The notes under the pieces: generated by a model
What the model was told of the DNA's origin: nothing
Databases searched by the model: none
What the model saw: the letters and a program-made list of their open reading frames with translations, nothing else
Translations under genes and position numbers: made by a program
Shown here: in pieces, positions 41,471-49,392 of the stretch
Numbering within the stretch: position 1 is the first letter of the stretch
Layout of the letters: every line of letters starts with the position of its first letter
Source of the DNA: Microvirga terricola
GTDB lineage: Bacteria; Pseudomonadota; Alphaproteobacteria; Rhizobiales; Beijerinckiaceae
Direction of reading: 5' to 3'
Length of the DNA stretch: 64,000 nt
Assembly: GCF_011777495.1 (NCBI RefSeq)
Contig: NZ_JAATJS010000004.1
Span: 248,001-312,000, forward strand

Positions 41471-41998
41471 ATGAACCACGACAATTACCCGAACGATTAT
41501 ATCCGCGGCATCTTGCAAAGCGTGAAGACCATAGCGCTGGTGGGGGCCTCACAGAATTCCGCGCGACCGAGCTGGATCGTGATGAAGTATCTGCTGGAGC
41601 GTGGATATGACGTCATCCCTATCAATCCGGGTCTCGCGGGCCAGGAACTTTTGGGCAAGCGGGTCTATGGAAGCCTCGCCGAAGTCCCCGGCCCTATCGA
41701 CATGGTCGAAATCTTCCGCAACTCGGAGGCTGCTGGGCCCATCACCGACGAGGCGCTGGCGCTGAACCCGCTGCCGAAGGTGATCTGGATGCAGCTTTCG
41801 GTCCGCAACGACGAGGCCGCCAAGCGGGCCGAGGCCAAGGGCTTACAGGTCGTCATGGACCGCTGCCCGAAGATCGAGTTCGGACGTCTCTCCGGGGAAA
41901 TCTCCTGGCAGGGCGTCAATTCTCGGATGATCAGCGCCAAGAAGCCGATTTTGTCAGGCAAGGGCTTTCAGAAGCTGAGCCTCAACCGGCCGCGATAG
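41471..41998 (+). CDS. CoA-binding protein (YccU-like)
   Basis: 175 residues from the ATG at 41471; the frame is open further upstream but the family start fits here. The Rossmann-like CoA-binding domain shows 'VKTIALVGASQNSARPSWIV', 'GYDVIPINPGLAGQELLGKR', 'VDMVEIFRNSE'-type 'IDMVEIFRNSEAAGPITDEA' and 'VVMDRCPKIEF'. These single-domain proteins relate to succinyl-CoA synthetase alpha but lack a catalytic histidine. It is 72 bases upstream of metY on the same strand; that gap contains a regulatory palindrome, so metY has its own promoter. Confidence 0.9.
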   Translation: MNHDNYPNDYIRGILQSVKTIALVGASQNSARPSWIVMKYLLERGYDVIPINPGLAGQELLGKRVYGSLAEVPGPIDMVEIFRNSEAAGPITDEALALNPLPKVIWMQLSVRNDEAAKRAEAKGLQVVMDRCPKIEFGRLSGEISWQGVNSRMISAKKPILSGKGFQKLSLNRPR

Positions 41999-42002
41999 CT
42001 CC

Positions 42003-42040
42003 CTTGACGGGCGAACGTTTCGTTCTTTAAATAGAACGAT
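42003..42040 (+). promoter_or_regulatory. metY promoter with second copy of the sulfur-regulon palindrome
   Basis: The 22-mer at 42019-42040 (TTCGTTCTTT, AA, ATAGAACGAT) matches the 11948-11969 site at 20 of 22 positions and both are followed by CC. CTTGAC (42003-42008), 17-18 bases, then TTTAAAT (42026-42032) forms a promoter whose -10 lies inside the palindrome, the classic position for a repressor. An extra half-site GAACG (42013-42017) forms GAACG-TTT-CGTTC with the left arm. The metY ATG is 30 bases further on. Confidence 0.7.
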
Positions 42041-42070
42041 CCGAATATTTCCTTGGGAGAGGCGCCCGCA

Positions 42071-43354
42071 ATGACCGATCGTTTGCCCGGTTTCAACACG
42101 CTTGCCATTCATGCAGGAGCGGCCCCGGACGCCGCGACCGGCGCGCGGGCCACACCGATCTATCAAACGACATCTTTCGTTTTCGACGACGTGGATCACG
42201 CCGCCTCTCTGTTCGGGCTCCAGGCTTTCGGCAACATCTATTCCCGTATCGGCAACCCCACCAACGCCGTGCTGGAAGAGCGCATCGCAGCTCTTGAGGG
42301 CGGCACCGCGGCACTCGCGGTCGCCTCGGGCCACGCTGCCGAGTTCCTCGTGTTCCACACGCTGCTTCAGCCAGGCGATGAATTCGTTGCCGCCAAGCAG
42401 CTCTATGGCGGCTCGATCAACCAGTTCAATCATTCCTACAAGAACTTCGGCTGGAACGTCGTCTGGGCCAATGCGGATGATCCTGCGAGCTTTGAGGCCG
42501 CGATCACGCCGAAGACCAAGGCGATCTTCATCGAGTCCATCGCGAATCCGGGCGGCGTGATCGTCGATCTGAAGGCCATTGCCGCCATCGCGAAAAAGCA
42601 CCGCATCCCGTTCATCGTCGACAACACCATGGCGACGCCATACCTGATCCGGCCCTTCGAGCACGGTGCGGACATCATCGTGCATTCGGCGACCAAGTTC
42701 TTGGGCGGCCACGGCAACTCCATCGGCGGCCTGATCGTCGATGGCGGCACGTTCAATTTCGCGGGTGACGACCGCTATCCGATGCTCTCGAAGCCGCGTC
42801 CGGAATATAACGGCATGGTCTTGGGCGAGACCTTCGGCAATTTTGGTTTCGCTATTGCCGCGCGCGTGCTCGGCCTGCGCGACCTTGGACCGGCGCTATC
42901 GCCCTTCAATGCTTTCCTGATCCTCAACGGCATCGAAACGCTGCCGCTCCGCATGCAGCGCCACTCGGACAACGCGCTGGCGGTGGCGGAACATCTGGCA
43001 TCCCACAGCAAGGTCTCGTGGGTCAGCTATCCGGGCCTGCGTTCCGACCGCTATCACAACCTCGCCAAGCAATATTGCCCCAAGGGCGCGGGCGCGGTGT
43101 TCACCTTCGGTCTAAAGGGCGGCTACGAGGCGGGCGTGCAACTGGTGTCGAACCTCAAGCTGTTTTCGCACTTGGCCAATATCGGCGACACCCGCTCGCT
43201 GGTGATCCACCCCGCCTCCACCACGCATCGCCAGTTGACCGACGAGCAGAAGAAGCAGGCCGGCGCGGGCCCCGAAGTGGTGCGCCTGTCCGTCGGACTC
43301 GAGGACAAGGAAGACCTGATCGACGATCTCAATCAGGCTCTCGACGCGGCCTAG
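42071..43354 (+). CDS. metY: O-acetylhomoserine sulfhydrylase (aminocarboxypropyltransferase)
   Basis: 427 residues from the ATG at 42071 (a TTG at 42053 lies in the ribosome-binding region GGGAGAG). Cys/Met-metabolism PLP enzyme: '[20 protein letters not shown]', '[20 protein letters not shown]', the PLP lysine in '[20 protein letters not shown]', and '[20 protein letters not shown]'. The long form (about 430 aa) and the [12 protein letters not shown] context favour O-acetylhomoserine sulfhydrylase, making homocysteine directly from sulfide; the shorter MetZ is less likely. Its promoter carries the sulfur palindrome. Confidence 0.93.
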   Translation: MTDRLPGFNTLAIHAGAAPDAATGARATPIYQTTSFVFDDVDHAASLFGLQAFGNIYSRIGNPTNAVLEERIAALEGGTAALAVASGHAAEFLVFHTLLQPGDEFVAAKQLYGGSINQFNHSYKNFGWNVVWANADDPASFEAAITPKTKAIFIESIANPGGVIVDLKAIAAIAKKHRIPFIVDNTMATPYLIRPFEHGADIIVHSATKFLGGHGNSIGGLIVDGGTFNFAGDDRYPMLSKPRPEYNGMVLGETFGNFGFAIAARVLGLRDLGPALSPFNAFLILNGIETLPLRMQRHSDNALAVAEHLASHSKVSWVSYPGLRSDRYHNLAKQYCPKGAGAVFTFGLKGGYEAGVQLVSNLKLFSHLANIGDTRSLVIHPASTTHRQLTDEQKKQAGAGPEVVRLSVGLEDKEDLIDDLNQALDAA

Positions 43355-43374
43355 ACTAGCCCCTTGTTTGAGCA

Positions 43375-43414
43375 TCGGATTTCTCCGAAAAGTGGATTCC
43401 ACTTTTCGGTCCGA
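43375..43414. repeat. Short interspersed palindromic repeat
   Basis: CCGAAAAGTGG-ATT-CCACTTTTCGG (43385-43409) has perfect 11-bp arms; outer TCGGA/TCCGA (43375-43379, 43410-43414) can extend the stem with a bulge. From memory this CGAAAAGTGGattCCACTTTTCGG motif recurs in Rhizobiales intergenic regions. It lies 20 bases past the metY stop and may act as transcript end or as an inert repeat. Confidence 0.75.
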
Positions 43415-43509
43415 GCTTTAGGGCGGTGGACAAGGCCTCGGGACTTCGTCCGGGCTCAACGCTTTGCACTTGAGCCCGGAAAGACGGAGAAGTTCCCCGT
43501 AAAATCTCT

Positions 43510-44463
43510 TTATGGAAAATACCGCGCCAGGTTGCGTCTGATCCGCGGCAGCGGGTCCTCCCCCTTCGGGGGATAGGCGAAGGGCTGCCCGGTGATCGTC
43601 TCGAAGGCGCGGACATAGACGGCCGAGGTCTGATCGATCAGGTCCTGCGGGATCGGCGGCAGCGCCTCCTTATAGGGGTCGCAGCGGGCGACCACCCAGT
43701 TGCGCACGAAATCCTTGTCGAAGGATTCAGGCTTCTCGCCGGCGGCGAAGCGCTCGGAAAAGCTCTCGGCGAACCAGTAACGGCTCGAATCCGGCGTGTG
43801 GATTTCGTCGGCGAGGAAGATGCGGCCCTCGGCGTCGGTGCCGAACTCGTATTTGGTGTCGGCGAGGATGAGGCCGCGCTCGCGGGCGAGCTTCTGGCCA
43901 CGAGCGAAGAGCGCGAGCGCATAAGCCGAGACAATGTCCCATTGCTCCTGCGTCAGCAGGCCGCCCTCGACGATCTGGCGTTCGGAGAGCGGCTCGTCAT
44001 GGCCGCCGTCGAAGGCCTTGCTCGTCGGCGTGATGATGGCCTGCGGCAGCTCCTGATTGTCGCGCAGGCCGTCCGGCAGGGTGATGCCGTACATCTCGCG
44101 CTGGCCCTGCTTGTAGAGCGTCAGGATCGAGGTTCCGGTCGTGCCGGCCAGATAGCCGCGCACAACGATCTCGACCGGCAGGATCTCGAGGCGCTTGCCG
44201 ACCACGACGTTGGGATCGGGATATTCGACGACATGGTTGGGGCAGATGTCGGCGGTCTGCTCGAACCAGTAGCGCGCCGTCTGGGTCAGCACCTGGCCCT
44301 TCAGGGGGATCGAGGCGATCGCACGGTCGAAGGCGGAAAGCCGATCGGTCGAGATCAGGATGCGCTTGCCATCGGGCAGGTCGTAGTTCTCGCGCACCTT
44401 GCCGCGATAATAGTTCGGCAGCTCTGGGATGACGGCTTCGTGAAGAGGCAGATAATCGGACAT
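43510..44463 (-). CDS. purC: Phosphoribosylaminoimidazole-succinocarboxamide synthase, long form
   Basis: 317 residues from the ATG at 44463; an 81-codon upstream extension passes through a repeat and is not coding-like. SAICAR synthase motifs: '[20 protein letters not shown]', '[20 protein letters not shown]', '[20 protein letters not shown]', '[20 protein letters not shown]', '[12 protein letters not shown]'. It makes SAICAR in purine synthesis. The ~300-residue type is one of two PurC forms seen in Rhizobiales. Flanked on both sides by interspersed repeats. Confidence 0.95.
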   Translation of the reverse strand: MSDYLPLHEAVIPELPNYYRGKVRENYDLPDGKRILISTDRLSAFDRAIASIPLKGQVLTQTARYWFEQTADICPNHVVEYPDPNVVVGKRLEILPVEIVVRGYLAGTTGTSILTLYKQGQREMYGITLPDGLRDNQELPQAIITPTSKAFDGGHDEPLSERQIVEGGLLTQEQWDIVSAYALALFARGQKLARERGLILADTKYEFGTDAEGRIFLADEIHTPDSSRYWFAESFSERFAAGEKPESFDKDFVRNWVVARCDPYKEALPPIPQDLIDQTSAVYVRAFETITGQPFAYPPKGEDPLPRIRRNLARYFP

Positions 44464-44528
44464 GGGCGGAACTTGCCTCTTTGACTGAGCGCGAGGGCAG
44501 GCGCCGGAGCGCCGTTCAGCTGCTCTTC

Positions 44529-44633
44529 TAGAGCATTTTCGAGTGAAGTGGGTACCGGTTCGCGTGAAGAAAATGCAATCAAACAAAGAGATGGAGCATT
44601 TCGGCAATTTCAGGGAAACGCGGAAATGCTCTA
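44529..44633. repeat. 105-bp interspersed repeat with 10-bp terminal inverted repeats
   Basis: The element runs from TAGAGCATTT to AAATGCTCTA, exact 10-bp inverted termini. Internal GAAGTGGGTACCGGTTCGCG and AATCAAACAAAGAGATGGAG match, from memory, a repeat widespread in Rhizobiales intergenic spaces. It can fold over its whole length. It sits 66 bases upstream of the purC ATG, in its presumed promoter region, and carries no gene. Confidence 0.75.
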
Positions 44634-44655
44634 AGGGCCGCAGCAATCGACGACC

Positions 44656-44686
44656 CAAAATGAAAGGGCCCGGCATGACCGGGCCC
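44656..44686 (-). terminator. Terminator of the ParA-like gene
   Basis: An 8-bp stem GGGCCCGG/CCGGGCCC with a 5-base loop, followed on the minus strand by TTTCATTTT. It begins about 30 bases after the ParA-like stop and separates that gene from purC. Confidence 0.75.
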
Positions 44687-44715
44687 TTAAACATTTCGAG
44701 TAGCAAGAATCTGGA

Positions 44716-45393
44716 TCAGGCCGCCGCGCGTCCCGAGCCGGCCTTCTTGTAGGCGGTGTGGATAGCGCTGAGCGAACGGTCGAGTGCGTTCCAGAGGCGC
44801 TGAATTTCTTCGGCGGCGTGAGAGTCCGGCTCGAACTCCTTCGCGCCCTCGCCGGCGGCCAGCGCCAGGGAGAAATCGGCCCGGTGGGTGATCTGCCCCG
44901 ACCAGACGGGAACCTTGAGCGCATTCAGCGCGCCACGGGCGTCCGACACGATGGCGACTTCCGAGTCATGACGCTTGGCCGGCGCGCCGTTGATGACCGC
45001 GGCGTAGGGCTTGCGCAGTTCGCGGGCAATCTGAACGGTGTCCTGAAGCGCCGCGATGTCGAAGAGGCTCGGCCGGGTCGGGATGATGACCAGCGTCGCG
45101 TGCTTGATCGCCTCGACGACGACGTGAGATTTGTTCGGCGGAGTATCGATGAGCACCCACTGGTACCCATCGCGCTTGGCTTCTTTCAAGGTGTCGTCGA
45201 GAGACCGCGTTCCGTGCCTCAGCGCCAGATCGGCCTGACCCCGAAGCTCATGCCAGAGCGACAGCGAGCCCTGGGGGTCGGCATCGATCAGCATCGTCGG
45301 GCGGGAAGGATTAGCGATATAGCTCGCAAGATGAGCCGCGAGTGTGCTCTTGCCGGAGCCACCTTTTCGCGAAGCAAAGACCAGCACGTTCAT
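44716..45393 (-). CDS. ParA/MinD-family P-loop ATPase, unpaired
   Basis: 225 residues. The deviant Walker A is 'ASRKGGSGKSTLAAHLASYI', switch region 'MLIDADPQGSLSLWHELRG', and Walker B 'WVLIDTPPNKSHVVVEAIKH'. The C-terminus is short, without a ParA HTH or membrane-targeting helix. No parB, parS or minC/E is nearby, so it is an orphan of the kind that positions protein cargo such as chemosensory or flagellar complexes; the target is unknown. An inverted repeat lies upstream. Confidence 0.88.
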   Translation of the reverse strand: MNVLVFASRKGGSGKSTLAAHLASYIANPSRPTMLIDADPQGSLSLWHELRGQADLALRHGTRSLDDTLKEAKRDGYQWVLIDTPPNKSHVVVEAIKHATLVIIPTRPSLFDIAALQDTVQIARELRKPYAAVINGAPAKRHDSEVAIVSDARGALNALKVPVWSGQITHRADFSLALAAGEGAKEFEPDSHAAEEIQRLWNALDRSLSAIHTAYKKAGSGRAAA

Positions 45394-45699
45394 GCCCGAC
45401 TCCCAATAACCCTGTTCCTACGACCCTGCGCAGTTGAGTGAAGCATACATTAACATTGCTTCTATGTAGCAGAGCAACCCTTTAGCCCGCGACTCCGCCG
45501 CCAAACGCTGTGCATATCTCCGCCCAAGCGGCCCTGACGGCGCGGTTCCGCTTGGCACTGTAAGAGGCCGGCCTCTTCCCGTCTGCCGCGCTTCGCGCCG
45601 CAGGGGCCCATTCTCTCAAAGCAGGGCTTCTGCAACTGGCCAGTCTTCGACTAGATTTGACGCAAGCTGTTTTTCCTTCAACGCCCTTTTGTATCTCGC
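45394..45699. other. 306-base intergenic region between diverging ParA-like and LysE genes
   Basis: It holds GAAGCA-11-TGCTTC (45440-45462), an inverted repeat 47 bases upstream of the ParA-like ATG, as a possible operator. A 76-codon minus-strand frame at 45482-45712 runs into the LysE start, lacks a ribosome-binding site and resembles nothing. No terminator or RNA gene was seen. Confidence 0.45.
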
Positions 45700-46341
45700 A
45701 TGGATCTCTCACTTCTTCTGTCGGCGGGTATCGCCGGTTTCGTCTATGGCATCACGCCCGGTCCCGGTGTGCTCGCGGTGCTTGGCATCGGCGCGGATCG
45801 TGGCCGTAAGGCCGGAGCCGCATTCCTGACAGGCCATTTGGCGGGCGATGTCCTTTGGTCGGCCCTCGCGCTCGTCGCCATCATTGGCGTGACGACCATC
45901 GGCTCCTTCGTATTCGACCTCCTTGGAGCGGTCAGCGGCCTCTACCTGTTCTGGCTCGGCTGGAGAGCGATTCGTGTCAAAAGGAACGCTGATGGCAGGA
46001 TCGACATCCCGGTCCGACGCCCCCTGCTCCATGGCCTGACCTTCGGCATGACGAACCCGAAGGCCTACCCGGTCGCAGTTGCGACCCTGACCGCGCTTCT
46101 GTCGGCCAAGGCCAGCTCCCTTACCTGGGGCATGTTGCCTGCGCTTCTGGTGGCGAGCTGTGTCGGCGGCATCCTGGCTTATGCTATTCTCGTCGCCATC
46201 ATCGGTGCGAGTGCCGTGCGCAGGACCTACCGGCGCTATGAGATTCCGATCACTCGCATTTCGGGCCTCATGTTCATCGGCTTCGCGCTAAACGCGCTCT
46301 TTCACTCGGCGCCGGGCCTGTTCATGCCGAAGCGGGCCTAA
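45700..46341 (+). CDS. LysE/RhtB-family amino-acid exporter
   Basis: 213 residues and six membrane spans. 'GFVYGITPGPGVLAVLGIGA' is the family's N-terminal PGP motif, with 'RKAGAAFLTGHLAGDVLWSA' and 'GLTFGMTNPKAYPVAVATLT' following. It exports an amino acid or analogue through the inner membrane; substrate unknown. It overlaps the convergent ctaA by 20 bases. Confidence 0.9.
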   Translation: MDLSLLLSAGIAGFVYGITPGPGVLAVLGIGADRGRKAGAAFLTGHLAGDVLWSALALVAIIGVTTIGSFVFDLLGAVSGLYLFWLGWRAIRVKRNADGRIDIPVRRPLLHGLTFGMTNPKAYPVAVATLTALLSAKASSLTWGMLPALLVASCVGGILAYAILVAIIGASAVRRTYRRYEIPITRISGLMFIGFALNALFHSAPGLFMPKRA

Positions 46342-47407
46342 GCCCGCTCACCCGTGCATGCGCCACCGCCATGCCGAGCACGGCCATTGCGAAGACCTGA
46401 TGCGCCAACCCGGCCCAGAGCGGCACGACAAGCAGCAGCGTCACGATGCCGAGCACCATCTGCGCCAGAGTCAGCCCTGCCAGCGCATGGGCGCGCCGCC
46501 CGGCCTTCGACCCCGGCGCTTTGCGGCGTAAGTCCCAGGCGTGCCACAGCGCGAAGGCCACGATGACATAGGCCACGATGCGGTGGTTGAATTGAACGAG
46601 AAGGACGTTGTCGACGAAGTTCTCGATCCAGGGTTTGACGACGAACAGCGCGGAACCCGGCGGGATCAACGTCCCATCCATCAACGGCCATGTATTGTAG
46701 GTGAACCCCGCCTTCGACCCGGCAACGAGTCCGCCGAGCGCGATCTGGAGCAGGACGAGGCCCACCAGAAAGCGCGGCGCGAACCGGCCGATATCGCGTT
46801 CATTCGCGATCTCGGAGGGGTCCTTCAGCCCCGCAGCAACCCAGACGAGACAGGCCAGGATCACACTCGCGACGGTGAGATGAAGCGCCAACTTGATCGG
46901 CGCGACGGCGGTCATACCGGGCTCCAGGCCCGAGGCCACCATGATCCAGCCGATGGCACCTTGCAGGCCGCCGAGCGCGCCGATGCCGACGAGCGTCAGC
47001 ACCAGTTTGCCCCTGATGGCGCCGCGCCCCCAGAACCACAGGAGCGGCAGGAAAAATACGAAGCCAATGAGACGCCCCAACTGCCGGTGGCCCCACTCCC
47101 ACGCATAGATGAACTTGAACTCGGACAGGCTCATGCCCTTGTTGACGAGTTCGTATTGCGGGATCTGCCGGTACTTCTCGAACTCGGCCGTCCAGGCCTG
47201 TTCGGTCAGCGGCGGGATCGCCCCGGTGACCGGCTTCCACTCCGTGATGGACAAGCCGGAGCCGGTCAGCCGGGTGGCTCCGCCAACCGCCACCATGGCG
47301 ACGACCAAGGCCGCCAGAATGTAAAGCCAAATGCGGACTGCCTTTAGGGAGCGGATCTCGGGGCGGCGGGCCGATGGCGCGTTTTCGGCTAGGGCTGCGA
47401 CAGCCAT
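46322..47407 (-). CDS. ctaA: Heme A synthase
   Basis: 361 residues from the ATG at 47407 with GAGAG upstream (a GTG two codons earlier is possible). COX15/CtaA type: 'VAVGGATRLTGSGLSITEWK', 'FIYAWEWGHRQLGRLIGFVF', 'GGLVAGSKAGFTYNTWPLMD' and 'LVQFNHRIVAYVIVAFAL' give the four conserved haem-ligating histidine regions in eight membrane helices. It oxidises heme O to heme A for the aa3 oxidase. Confidence 0.95.
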   Translation of the reverse strand: MAVAALAENAPSARRPEIRSLKAVRIWLYILAALVVAMVAVGGATRLTGSGLSITEWKPVTGAIPPLTEQAWTAEFEKYRQIPQYELVNKGMSLSEFKFIYAWEWGHRQLGRLIGFVFFLPLLWFWGRGAIRGKLVLTLVGIGALGGLQGAIGWIMVASGLEPGMTAVAPIKLALHLTVASVILACLVWVAAGLKDPSEIANERDIGRFAPRFLVGLVLLQIALGGLVAGSKAGFTYNTWPLMDGTLIPPGSALFVVKPWIENFVDNVLLVQFNHRIVAYVIVAFALWHAWDLRRKAPGSKAGRRAHALAGLTLAQMVLGIVTLLLVVPLWAGLAHQVFAMAVLGMAVAHARVSGLRPASA

Positions 47408-47545
47408 GCTCACTCTCGTCGTCGATTAGGGCTTGAACCCCGGATGCGGCTTGTCACATAGAGGCAGCATCTTCGCGAGGCAATCAATGCCGGTGACGCA
47501 CCGTGGCGGCTTCGTGAAACCTTGAGAATGGAGAGGACGACCGCG

Positions 47546-47755
47546 ATGCGTATGCGCACCCGCAAGCTGATCGGCACGGTGGTGATGCTGGCTTTTATCG
47601 GCTTCTACGTGCTGTTCGCCATGGTCGTTGCCGAGGGCCGCATTACTGATGCGCCGAAGCCCCTGCAGACATTGGGCTATATTGTCCTCGGCCTCGCCTG
47701 GGTCCTCCCGCTGCTGCCATTGATTCGCTGGATGGCGAAACCCGACAAAGTTTGA
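47546..47755 (+). CDS. DUF2842 small membrane protein
   Basis: 69 residues from the ATG at 47546 (an in-frame ATG at 47522 adds 8 residues but overlaps the GGAGAGG site). 'MRMRTRKLIGTVVMLAFIGF' and 'LGLAWVLPLLPLIRWMAKPD' match DUF2842: two transmembrane helices with a short loop. Unknown function; frequently found near ctaA in alphaproteobacteria, suggesting a respiratory link. Confidence 0.85.
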   Translation: MRMRTRKLIGTVVMLAFIGFYVLFAMVVAEGRITDAPKPLQTLGYIVLGLAWVLPLLPLIRWMAKPDKV

Positions 47756-47773
47756 GCCATCCCAGCCGCGCAT

Positions 47774-47804
47774 AAAGAAAAGGCCCGCGCGAAGCGGGCC
47801 TTTC
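47774..47804. terminator. Bidirectional intrinsic terminator
   Basis: A GGCCCGC/GCGGGCC stem with a 5-base loop; TTTCG follows on the plus strand and TTTTCTTT on the minus. It separates the converging DUF2842 gene and the secreted Pro/Tyr-rich gene and can serve both. Confidence 0.85.
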
Positions 47805-47810
47805 GTGTTC

Positions 47811-48170
47811 TTAGCGGCAAACCCTGCGGCGGCGCTGCTCCCAGCCCCAGCCAGGAACCCACTCGCTGTAGCGCTCGGTCACGCAGCGCTCGACATAAAC
47901 CGGCTGAGGCGGCGGAGGCGCGTAATAGACGGGCGCGGACTCGACATAGACTGGCGGAGGCGGAGCCACATAGACCGGAGCCGGAGCAGCATAAACCGGG
48001 CTCTGCGACGCGGCGATTGCGCCGCCGACTGCGAGACCTCCCAAAACGCCGAGAGCCGCCGCTGCACCCGGCGACAAGCGGTCTGCAGCCGCGGCGGGTG
48101 TCGCCGCGGACAGGCCGGTCACGACGGCCAGAGCCGCCAGCGTGCCGGAAGCGAATTGGATGATCTTCAT
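47811..48170 (-). CDS. Secreted Pro/Tyr-rich hypothetical protein
   Basis: 119 residues from the ATG at 48170; longer frames lack a signal peptide. The signal peptide 'FASGTLAALAVVTGLSAATP' is followed by a hydrophobic Gly-rich segment 'GAAAALGVLGGLAVGGAIAA', then a repeated Pro/Val/Tyr pattern (PVYVAPPPPVYVESAPVYYA). The tail 'VERCVTERYSEWVPGWGWEQ' ends in 'RRRRVCR', two cysteines. Such proteins are common, poorly understood envelope proteins of Rhizobiales. Confidence 0.75.
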   Translation of the reverse strand: MKIIQFASGTLAALAVVTGLSAATPAAAADRLSPGAAAALGVLGGLAVGGAIAASQSPVYAAPAPVYVAPPPPVYVESAPVYYAPPPPQPVYVERCVTERYSEWVPGWGWEQRRRRVCR

Positions 48171-48337
48171 GGTCGCCACCTTGATTCCTGAGGAGGTTCC
48201 GATTCGCCTCCCTTTCTCCAAAAGGGATAGCGCCTCAAACCTCACTGGAAGCTGAACGAACCATGGCAAAGCCAAGGCTGCGAGTCGTTTCGGTCGGCAT
48301 AGTCACCGAAACGTAAAACAAGATTACATTCCTGATA

Positions 48338-49378
48338 TCAGTCGGCCGACCTCAAAGGCACCGAGAGCAGCACGCGGATCAAATCCGCTTGGCGGTTCGT
48401 CTCGGTCTTGCGGAACAGGTTCTTGAGGTGGAACACCACCGTGGTCTGCGCGACTTCCAACTCCTCGGCGATCTGATCCAGTCGCTTTCCATCGATGAGC
48501 ATCAGGGCAACACGCGTTTCGGACGGTGTCAGGTTATAGAGCCTGACCAGCGTATCTCCCGAGACTTTCGTTCTTTGCTCCGTATCGATCAGCAACAGCA
48601 CCACGGCTTCAGGCCTCTCCTCCTGAGAGAAACGCTGACCGGGAACCAGCACAAGATAAGGCCGCCCACCAGACAGGCGTGGATAGGAGACGATCTCGTC
48701 CAGGACTTCCTCCTCGAACGCCTTCGCGATGCTGTCATACAGCTTCGTGTTCAGCTTCGGCACGGAGCCCTTCAGAATGCCCTGCGAGACGCCGAGGCCG
48801 TCATCCTCCGCAAGGATGCGTTCGGCCTCCTTGTTCATCAGACGAACGGCACCCTTCTCGTCGACAATTGCGACACCAACAAGAAAGCGATCGAATGCAA
48901 AGGTCGCCTTGTAAAGCGCCTCAACGGTCCGCCCGCGGGAAGACTGGAGAATCGCCTGCCAGGCCTCTTCCGCACGCTGCACCGCACCGGATTTTACGCG
49001 CTCCACCTGGTTGAGGCGCGCCTCGATCGAGGCCAGGAGAATCTCATAATCGATCGGCTTGACGAGATAATCGTCTGCGCCCGCTTGCTTGCCCACCAGC
49101 ACGTCGTTGCGGCCGGCCAGAGCCGTCAGAAAAATGAAGGGTACGTCTGCAAGGCCACCCTGCTCGCGCATGGCCTTGAGCACGCCATAGCCCCCGAGGC
49201 CCGGCATGGTGATGTCGCACAGCACGAGATCGGGCCGATGTTTCTCCAAAAGCGCGAGCGCCTCAGTGCCGTTTGAGGCCTGAAGTACGTGGTAGTTGGC
49301 GGTGGCCAATTCTTCAGCGAGGTCGATCCGCAGGTCTTCCTCGTCCTCGATGCACAAAATCGTCTTTTGGGTCTTCAT
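48338..49378 (-). CDS. Response regulator with REC, PAS-like and LuxR-type HTH domains
   Basis: 346 residues. REC domain 1-125 with phospho-acceptor Asp55 ('DLVLCDITMPGLGG') and 'LVKPIDYEILLASIEAR'. A coiled linker (125-150) leads to a PAS-like domain (about 155-265: 'FLVGVAIVDEKGAVRLMNKE'). A C-terminal LuxR/GerE helix-turn-helix follows (about 280-340: 'YNLTPSETRVALMLIDGKRL', 'EELEVAQTTVVFHLKNLFRK'). It is a DNA-binding output for the adjacent kinase, 14 bases downstream in the same operon. Confidence 0.92.
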   Translation of the reverse strand: MKTQKTILCIEDEEDLRIDLAEELATANYHVLQASNGTEALALLEKHRPDLVLCDITMPGLGGYGVLKAMREQGGLADVPFIFLTALAGRNDVLVGKQAGADDYLVKPIDYEILLASIEARLNQVERVKSGAVQRAEEAWQAILQSSRGRTVEALYKATFAFDRFLVGVAIVDEKGAVRLMNKEAERILAEDDGLGVSQGILKGSVPKLNTKLYDSIAKAFEEEVLDEIVSYPRLSGGRPYLVLVPGQRFSQEERPEAVVLLLIDTEQRTKVSGDTLVRLYNLTPSETRVALMLIDGKRLDQIAEELEVAQTTVVFHLKNLFRKTETNRQADLIRVLLSVPLRSAD

Positions 49379-49392
49379 CTTGATTTAGCCAA

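Noticed and set aside
42019-42070. SAM-II riboswitch upstream of metY
   Set aside because: Such riboswitches are common before met genes in alphaproteobacteria, but only ~30 bases separate the predicted promoter dyad and the ATG, too short for the structure.
44464-44706. 81-codon N-terminal extension of PurC
   Set aside because: It runs through the 105-bp interspersed repeat and a terminator; the family start at 44463 fits the known PurC N-terminus.
45482-45712. 76-codon minus-strand frame between ParA-like and LysE genes
   Set aside because: Overlaps the LysE start, no ribosome-binding site, no recognised motif.
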